A stretch of 64,000 bases of DNA from CAITSH01 sp025356665 (lineage in GTDB: Bacteria > Pseudomonadota > Gammaproteobacteria > Burkholderiales > SG8-39), in assembly GCA_025356665.1 (NCBI GenBank), contig JANXRV010000044.1:21497-85496 (forward strand), written 5' to 3'. Below, one piece after another: positions 59,253-64,000 of this stretch (the first letter of the stretch is position 1; every line of letters starts with the position of its first letter). The notes beneath the pieces are model-generated. The model was not told the origin of the DNA. It made no database searches and saw nothing but the letters and a program-made list of their open reading frames with translations. Both the position numbers and the translations under genes were made by a program.

Positions 59253-59624
59253 TCAGCCATGACTCTCACCCAGCGCCCAAGCGGCGATGACATCGAGAAT
59301 GGCCTCGACCTCGCCTATGGGCGGGCTGACGAGGATATCAATTTCAGGATGGCGTTCCCGCAGGGCCGCTATTTTTTTCGGCAAGTCCTGCTTGAGGTGC
59401 CCGCCCTGCGCCATGAACAGCGGAATCAGGCGGATGCTACCCACCGCCTTTGCCGCGCACGCCGCCACCACATCCTCGAGGGACGGCTGCATAAGCTCAA
59501 GGTAGGCAAGGTGCACATCCAACCCGGGCCGCGCCGCCAGCATGTGCTCACGTATGCGCTCGAAGGGCCCGGCCCATTGCGGGTCGCGCGCGCCATGAGC
59601 GAAGAGAATCGTAGCGAAGGTCAT
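59253..59624 (-). CDS. cbiX: Short sirohydrochlorin chelatase (CbiX type)
   Basis: A 123-residue single-domain CbiX-like chelatase, which inserts cobalt or iron (or nickel) in sirohydrochlorin and works as a homodimer. Metal-binding His in LFAHGARDPQW and FMAQGGHLKQD, with HPEIDILVSPPIG later. The start codon lies within the first unit of a 29-bp tandem array whose other units carry extra copies of the same start region, see the micro-ORFs at 59621-59711. Confidence 0.92.
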   Translation of the reverse strand: MTFATILFAHGARDPQWAGPFERIREHMLAARPGLDVHLAYLELMQPSLEDVVAACAAKAVGSIRLIPLFMAQGGHLKQDLPKKIAALRERHPEIDILVSPPIGEVEAILDVIAAWALGESHG

Positions 59625-59653
59625 GGAACGAAGTGAATCGTAGCGAAGGTCAT
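59621..59653 (-). CDS. Micro-ORF 1 upstream of cbiX (10 codons)
   Basis: ATG 59653 to TGA 59621-59623, encoding MTFATIHFVP, a copy of the cbiX N terminus. Its TGA overlaps the cbiX ATG by four bases (ATGA), so reinitiation would be possible. No ribosome site is obvious. Confidence 0.4.
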   Translation of the reverse strand: MTFATIHFVP

Positions 59654-59682
59654 GGAACGAAGAGAATCGTAGCGAAGTTCAC
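59650..59682 (-). CDS. Micro-ORF 2 upstream of cbiX (10 codons, GTG start)
   Basis: GTG 59682 to TGA 59650-59652, encoding (V/M)NFATILFVP. Overlaps micro-ORF 1 by four bases (ATGA). Confidence 0.35.
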   Translation of the reverse strand: MNFATILFVP

Positions 59683-59711
59683 GGAACGAAGAGAATCGTA
59701 GCGAAGGTCAT
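59679..59711 (-). CDS. Micro-ORF 3 upstream of cbiX (10 codons)
   Basis: ATG 59711 to TGA 59679-59681, encoding MTFATILFVP. Overlaps micro-ORF 2 by four bases (GTGA). Confidence 0.35.
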   Translation of the reverse strand: MTFATILFVP

Positions 59712-59759
59712 GGAACGAAGAGAATGCCTAGTCGAACTTCAAAATTAAAACTTTTTACC

Positions 59760-59857
59760 TTGTCATTGCGAGGAGCAAAGCGACGAAGCAATCTTGTCGT
59801 ATTGCTTAAGCCATCACAATCTCGACCAAATTGCTTCGCTGCGCTCGCAATACCATT
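59760..59857. repeat. Inverted-repeat element with GTCATTGCGAGGAGC end
   Basis: Left arm TGTCATTGCGAGGAGCAAAG, CGACGAAGCAATCT (59761-59794); right arm AATTGCTTCGCTGCGCTCGC, AATACC (59829-59854), an imperfect reverse complement. This end sequence is widespread as a short palindromic element in bacteria. About 98 bases, too short for a transposase, so REP/MITE-like. It lies between the cbiX array and the amidase. Confidence 0.75.
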
Positions 59858-59874
59858 ACAATGCGCAAGAAAAC

Positions 59875-61170
59875 TCATGCTGCGAGTACCTGTTCACACC
59901 AAAGCGCCGTCGACAGCAGGCCGTTCTCCGCGCCCGGGGGCGCGGCCAACTGCAAGCCATAGGGCAGACCCGCCGTCGACCTGCCGGCCGGCAGCGAAAT
60001 AGCCGGAAATCCGGTCAGCGACCACAGCGTGCACCAGCTTGGATCACCCGTCGTGTCCAGGCCCGCGGGCGCGACCCCGGATGCAGACGGCGATACGATG
60101 ACATCGCAATCACCGAACCAATCGAGCGCGCGCTCGCTGATGACCGCACGGCGCAGCAGCGCCTCTGCGTATTCGGCAGGCGCGATCCGTCGTCCCTCGT
60201 CCAGTCCCGCGTTGAGTGTCGCGGACAATTGCGCGCGGTGCTTTTGCTGGCGCAGGGCGTTGTCGCGTGCACCCTCGAAAAACATGATGCTACGGTGCCG
60301 CGCCTGCGCATCGTGGCAGTCGGCGGGCAACTCGAAGGACTTGACCGTCGCGCCGGCCGCTTCCAGCCTGCCGAGCGCGGCCTCGAATTGCACCGCCGCA
60401 TCCGCGTCGGCCCGGTTCCAAGGGTAATAGCCTAGCGCCAGGATGCGCGGTGGCGCCGCGCGCACATGCACGTCGGCAGACAGCGCATCGCCCTCGACGA
60501 GCACCGATGCGAGCAGCGCGGCATCGGCGACGTTGCGCGTAAAGGTGCCCAACTGGTCCAGCGTGGCGCTGAACTGCAGCGTTCCAGAAAAGGGAATAAG
60601 CCCGAATCCGGGCTTGAATCCGACGACACCGCAAAACGCCGCCGGCCGGATGACCGATCCGTTGGTCTGGGTGCCTATGGCGCAAGGCACCATACCCGCC
60701 GCCACGGCCGCAGCCGACCCCGAGGACGAGCCGCCGGGCGTGCGCTGCGCGTCCCAGGGATTGCGCGTCTTGCCCGGGTGCATATAGGCAAACTCAGTGG
60801 TGACAGTTTTACCAAACACGTAGGCCCCGGCAGCCTTGAGCCGCTGCACCACCGCGGCATCACCTTCGGGCCTGCGCCCGGCGTAGGCGGCCGAGCCGCG
60901 CGCGGTCGGCCAGTCGATGGTGTCGATGATGTCCTTCACGCCCACCGGCACCCCGAACAGCGGCGCTGCGGCGCCCTCACAGGCGGCGGCCAGCGCCAGC
61001 GCCTGGGCCGGATCAAACGCCGCCCATGCCTCGATATCGCCATCACGCTCGCGCACCCGATCAGCCAGCGCCGCGGCGTAGTCGCAAGGTTTCAGGCTCG
61101 CCTCGTGCAGGCGTGCAACGGCTTGGCGCAGGTTGAGAAGGTGAAGCTTGTCCGATGGAATGGAATTCAT
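59875..61170 (-). CDS. Amidase (amidase signature family)
   Basis: A 431-residue AS-family hydrolase with Ser-cisSer-Lys triad: Lys in VGVKDIIDT, Ser in GGSSSGSAAAVAAG, and the cis-Ser/nucleophile Ser in GTQTNGSVIRPA. Related enzymes hydrolyse amides, allophanate or glutamyl-tRNA partners; this length and lone context suggest a catabolic amidase. ATG 61170 starts the homology. It is downstream of the TRAP permease genes but behind a terminator, so transcribed separately. Confidence 0.92.
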   Translation of the reverse strand: MNSIPSDKLHLLNLRQAVARLHEASLKPCDYAAALADRVRERDGDIEAWAAFDPAQALALAAACEGAAAPLFGVPVGVKDIIDTIDWPTARGSAAYAGRRPEGDAAVVQRLKAAGAYVFGKTVTTEFAYMHPGKTRNPWDAQRTPGGSSSGSAAAVAAGMVPCAIGTQTNGSVIRPAAFCGVVGFKPGFGLIPFSGTLQFSATLDQLGTFTRNVADAALLASVLVEGDALSADVHVRAAPPRILALGYYPWNRADADAAVQFEAALGRLEAAGATVKSFELPADCHDAQARHRSIMFFEGARDNALRQQKHRAQLSATLNAGLDEGRRIAPAEYAEALLRRAVISERALDWFGDCDVIVSPSASGVAPAGLDTTGDPSWCTLWSLTGFPAISLPAGRSTAGLPYGLQLAAPPGAENGLLSTALWCEQVLAA

Positions 61171-61223
61171 CAACGAAGTGTAGTGAATTTCAGCGGCAAT
61201 GGCCAAATGAAAACATACAAATG

Positions 61224-61248
61224 AAAAAGGCGGCAACGCCGCCTTTTT
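61224..61248 (-). terminator. Intrinsic terminator after dctM
   Basis: AAAAAGGCGGC, an AAC loop, then GCCGCCTTTTT: eleven perfect pairs counting the A/T ends. Located 19 bases after the dctM stop on the minus strand, with a U-run on that transcript. Confidence 0.92.
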
Positions 61249-61267
61249 CCCCGGAGCACCAATCGTA

Positions 61268-63154
61268 TCAGCTGCCACCGCCATAAAGATAATTGGGCAA
61301 CCACAGCGTCATACCCGGCCAGACATACATAAACACCATGCACAGGATTACGATCAGCATGTAAGGCATCATGCCGGCGAAAATCTGGTTGAGCGTGACG
61401 TGCTTCGGCGCAACCCCCTTCAGATAGAAGGCCGACATCGCCACCGGTGGCGACAAGAACGCCGCCTGCAGATTGACGAATACCAGCGTACCCCAGAGGA
61501 TCGGGTCGATCTCGAAGTGCTTCAGCAACGGGAGGAAAATCGGTACGAAAATAACGATTATCTCCGTCCACTCCAGCGGCCACCCGAGCACAAAAATGAT
61601 TGCCTGCGACAAGATCATGAACTGTATAGGCGTCAGGTTAAACGAGAGCACCCACTGCTCGACCAGATGCTGTCCGCCCAGCAGCGCAAATACGGCCGAA
61701 AACAGCGCCGAGCCGACAAACAACCAGCACACCATCGCCGTGGTCTTGGCGGTGAGGAACACCGACTGCTTGAGGCGTTCAAAATCGAAGGTCCGTGCGT
61801 GAAGCGCCAGCAGAAATGCCCCGGCCGCGCCGATTGCGGCAGACTCGGTCGCCGTGGTAATGCCAAACAGGATAACCGCCAGCACCACCATGGTGAGCAA
61901 GCCCAGCGGCATCACCGACGAGATCAGCAGCTTCAGCAACTCGAACGACTCGGCCTCCATGTTCCCGTAGTACCAAAGGAGCATGAGGGCGGTCGCCGCG
62001 ACGATACCCCAGAACCAGTAATAAAACTCCGGCGCCGGACCGGCTTCCGCAGGCGCGGTTCCCGCCTGCTTGAGCAGATCCGGATCGCCCATCGGTTCGG
62101 CGACATCCGATTCCGCCGCGGGCTTTTCCTGGTCGCTTGCCTCCGCGTTACTGCCCAGCTCCTGCGGCTTATCCGCATCCGCCGCCGGCTCCTGCAAACC
62201 GGTAGCAGATGGCAGGACCTGCTTTTGCATAATGCTTGCCACCGGCTGCGCATCCGGTTGCTGGTGAATCACCACATACCACCAGACACCCCAGAGGGTC
62301 ACCGCCGCGAGAATGAGCGGAAACAGCGCATTGAGAAAATTCTTGCAGACCGCGCCGTAGGACAAGCGGCGTCCGTCGTGCTCTATCATCAGCGCCTTGC
62401 CCGGTTTGAACAGCGCAATAACAAGGCCGACCATCATGTTTTTCGAATAAGCCTGCTGGAAATTCCGCACCCAATCGGACACCGGCACCTGCTGCTCGGA
62501 CTCGGGCAGGGGCGGCGCGATCTTGGGACTAATCATGGCCCAGCCGATGACGTAGATTAGATAAAGGAAGGACAGGAAAAATCCTGGAAACATCGCCGCA
62601 GCGTATAGCTTGACCACCGATTGCCCGGCAACCGCAGCATAAACAATGATCATTACCGAAGGCGGAATAAGAATGCCCAGGGTGCCGCCCGCGGTGATGA
62701 CGCCCGAAGCCAGACGCACGTCATAACCGGCCTTGAGCATGGGATTGAAAGCGATCACCCCCATCAACACCACCACCGCACCAACCAGGCCGCTCGCGAT
62801 GCCCCAGAAGGTGCACACGATCAGGGTGGCCACCGCGAGTGAGGCCGGCACCCGCCGGAATGCGAGCTGGATGCTGTAGAACATCTTGTCCACCAGCGCG
62901 CCGCGCTCCATCACATAGCCCATCAACACGAATAACGGGATCGAGATCAGCACATCGTTATTCATTGCGCCATAGGTACGTTGAACCATTAATTCGAAAA
63001 TCTTGTTCTGCGTCCAGGAATGCGCCGGGTCATAAAAGGCGATGAAGCCGAAGAACATGCCCAGGCCCATCAGCGTGAATGCGGTGGGGAAACCCATCAT
63101 GATCACGACCACGATGAGCCCGAGCATGGTCAAACCAAGGGCGGGATCACTCAC
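61268..63154 (-). CDS. dctM: TRAP transporter large permease with a long central insertion
   Basis: A 628-residue DctM-type membrane subunit. Typical parts: VLISIPLFVLMGYVMERGALVD, FWGIASGLVGAVVVLMGVIA, GTLGILIPPSVMIIVYAAV, and C-terminal FLSPPVAMSAFYLKGVAP. Usual DctM has about 430 residues; here about 180 extra lie in the middle, with two added helices around an acidic Ala/Pro/Glu-rich stretch (SDQEKPAAESDVAEPMGD). The start is GTG 63154 with GAGGGGAG upstream, overlapping the dctQ stop by eight bases. It imports an organic acid with a sodium gradient; the dctP receptor is not in view. Confidence 0.9.
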   Translation of the reverse strand: MSDPALGLTMLGLIVVVIMMGFPTAFTLMGLGMFFGFIAFYDPAHSWTQNKIFELMVQRTYGAMNNDVLISIPLFVLMGYVMERGALVDKMFYSIQLAFRRVPASLAVATLIVCTFWGIASGLVGAVVVLMGVIAFNPMLKAGYDVRLASGVITAGGTLGILIPPSVMIIVYAAVAGQSVVKLYAAAMFPGFFLSFLYLIYVIGWAMISPKIAPPLPESEQQVPVSDWVRNFQQAYSKNMMVGLVIALFKPGKALMIEHDGRRLSYGAVCKNFLNALFPLILAAVTLWGVWWYVVIHQQPDAQPVASIMQKQVLPSATGLQEPAADADKPQELGSNAEASDQEKPAAESDVAEPMGDPDLLKQAGTAPAEAGPAPEFYYWFWGIVAATALMLLWYYGNMEAESFELLKLLISSVMPLGLLTMVVLAVILFGITTATESAAIGAAGAFLLALHARTFDFERLKQSVFLTAKTTAMVCWLFVGSALFSAVFALLGGQHLVEQWVLSFNLTPIQFMILSQAIIFVLGWPLEWTEIIVIFVPIFLPLLKHFEIDPILWGTLVFVNLQAAFLSPPVAMSAFYLKGVAPKHVTLNQIFAGMMPYMLIVILCMVFMYVWPGMTLWLPNYLYGGGS

Positions 63155-63818
63155 GTTGTGCTCCCCTCGATCCCACGCGTTGGTGCGCAGCTTCGTCGAT
63201 TTCGTGGGCGCTTTCAATCGCGCGTTTGCGCGATTCATCATCCACGTGCGTACTGCTGGCAAGTTGTTGTTCGATCACGTCGATTTCCTCTGCGTCCTTC
63301 AGGCGTTCCGGCCACGCACCGGTCTTCAGACATACGATGCAGCGAACAATCTCTGCAATTCCCTGGAGCAGCACCAATGCCCCGGCAATCGGGATGATGG
63401 TCTTGAAAGGGTACACGGGCGGCCCGTCCGAAGTCACATTCGAGTGTTCATTGATGCGCCACGAATCTCCAGCGTAGTCGACTCCCGCGTACACCAGGGC
63501 GACGATTCCGGGGAGAAAGAAAACGATGTACAAAACCAGATCAAACGAAGCCTGGGTACGCGGTTTCATCGACCCGTAGAGAAAGTCACCCCTGACGTGG
63601 GCGTCCTGCGCCAGGGTATAGGCGCCGCACATCATGAAAATCGTGCCATAGAGCATGTTGGTGGCGTCGAAAATCCACGCCGTCGGCGCGTTCAGGATGT
63701 AGCGCTTGAACACTTCGATGCAGACCGTGGCCATCAACACCATGATCAGCCAGGCGGCAGCTTTCCCTGCCCAGGTACTGACATGGTCAGCCGCAAATAA
63801 AAACTTCTGCACATTCAT
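63147..63818 (-). CDS. dctQ: TRAP transporter small permease
   Basis: A 223-residue four-helix DctQ-type subunit: AAWLIMVLMATVCIEVFKRYIL, AWIFDATNMLYGTIFMMCGAY, ALAQDAHVRGDFLYG and IIPIAGALVLLQGIAEIVRC. The C-terminal tail is long, hydrophilic and charged (DVIEQQLASSTHVDDESRKR). It pairs with the following dctM. Start ATG 63818; the region ahead is AT-rich. Confidence 0.92.
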   Translation of the reverse strand: MNVQKFLFAADHVSTWAGKAAAWLIMVLMATVCIEVFKRYILNAPTAWIFDATNMLYGTIFMMCGAYTLAQDAHVRGDFLYGSMKPRTQASFDLVLYIVFFLPGIVALVYAGVDYAGDSWRINEHSNVTSDGPPVYPFKTIIPIAGALVLLQGIAEIVRCIVCLKTGAWPERLKDAEEIDVIEQQLASSTHVDDESRKRAIESAHEIDEAAHQRVGSRGAQRE

Positions 63819-63887
63819 CGGGAAGCCGTCAATCTGTGTATAAAAATAGATTCAAAAACAAAGGCTCATATAGCGAATAATGTTGGT

Positions 63888-63904
63888 GGCTCATCTGGTG
63901 AGCC
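63888..63904. promoter_or_regulatory. Palindrome upstream of dctQ
   Basis: GGCTCA, five-base spacer, TGAGCC. It lies 70 bases before the dctQ start and 56 before a possible gene start on the other strand. Form and position suit a repressor operator. Confidence 0.4.
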
Positions 63905-63959
63905 TGTGGGGGCGGAAACTGGCCTTGTGGCGCAGAGGCGCTGGACCAGGAGACGCGAA

Positions 63960-64000
63960 ATGAGGACGAGGGAATTGGCAAGGTTGATAAGCACTCTGGG
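63960..64000 (+). CDS. Possible gene start, truncated by window end
   Basis: ATG 63960 with CAGGAG nine bases before, open to the last base (MRTRELARLISTL). Only 13 codons are visible. A regulator or receptor gene divergent from dctQ would fit, but nothing can be recognised. Confidence 0.35.
   Translation, partial: MRTRELARLISTL

Larger units (their letters stand above)
59606..59721. repeat. 29-bp tandem repeat, four units, over the cbiX start
   Basis: Unit GAATCGTAGCGAAGGTCATG plus GAACGAAGA. Units at 59606-59634, 59635-59663, 59664-59692 (two changes) and 59693-59721. On the minus strand each unit contains CCATGACCTTCGCTACG, i.e. the first codons of cbiX. Confidence 0.95.

Overview
The window reads as chromosomal DNA of a betaproteobacterium, probably Burkholderiales or a close relative. 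Evidence: high GC; five stand-alone Bug-type tripartite tricarboxylate receptors with no TctAB next to them; the rsmI / lpoA / yraN / gmhA-diaA / dolP block; a birA-coaX-SPOR row; and a hemP-tonB-FTR1 iron operon. No phage, insertion sequence, CRISPR array, rRNA or convincing tRNA is visible. Coding density is high, with frequent 4-bp ATGA overlaps.

Layout. 0-16.4 kb is catabolic: hydrolase, M20-like protein, two paralogous acyl-CoA ligases, thioesterase, zinc-type dehydrogenase and a thiol dioxygenase divergent from an Lrp regulator, then a UbiD decarboxylase, four Bug receptors and a VOC protein. 16.7-22.9 kb is housekeeping: DUF3025, pyrC, rsmI, lpoA, yraN, an exported HIRAN protein, gmhA/diaA and a two-BON lipoprotein. 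22.9-26.9 kb encodes a membrane PAS histidine kinase followed by one protein fusing receiver, class III cyclase and Ser/Thr kinase domains. 28.3-38.0 kb is a likely ten-gene operon (glutathione peroxidase, folE2, flavin oxidoreductase, DUF1365, cyclopropane/furan fatty acid type methyltransferase, chalcone-isomerase-like protein, GPH carrier, DUF3833 lipoprotein, SDR, NTF2-like) divergent from a MerR/B12 photoreceptor-type regulator. Two almost identical 15-bp palindromes lie in the shared promoter. This is the best candidate for an undescribed regulatory system here.

38.3-44.5 kb holds a diiron ferritin-like protein, a GST and a small catabolic operon: amidase, two maleate-isomerase-fold proteins (one lacking both catalytic cysteines), flavin monooxygenase and ICL/PEP-mutase lyase. 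44.6-48.8 kb holds rfaE2 and the birA-coaX-SPOR-cupin-SUMF1 row. 49-53.2 kb is a Fur-controlled iron uptake operon. 53.6-55.7 kb has ugpB and ugpQ without ugpAEC. 56.3-59.6 kb has phosphomannomutase, a YheT hydrolase and cbiX. cbiX is preceded by a 29-bp tandem repeat that forms three overlapping micro-ORFs. 59.9-63.8 kb has an amidase and TRAP permeases dctQ/dctM.

Two non-coding themes recur: a dispersed palindromic repeat of about 40 bp, six copies, each at the 3' end of a gene; and many short tandem arrays (6-29 bp units), mostly in intergenic gaps.
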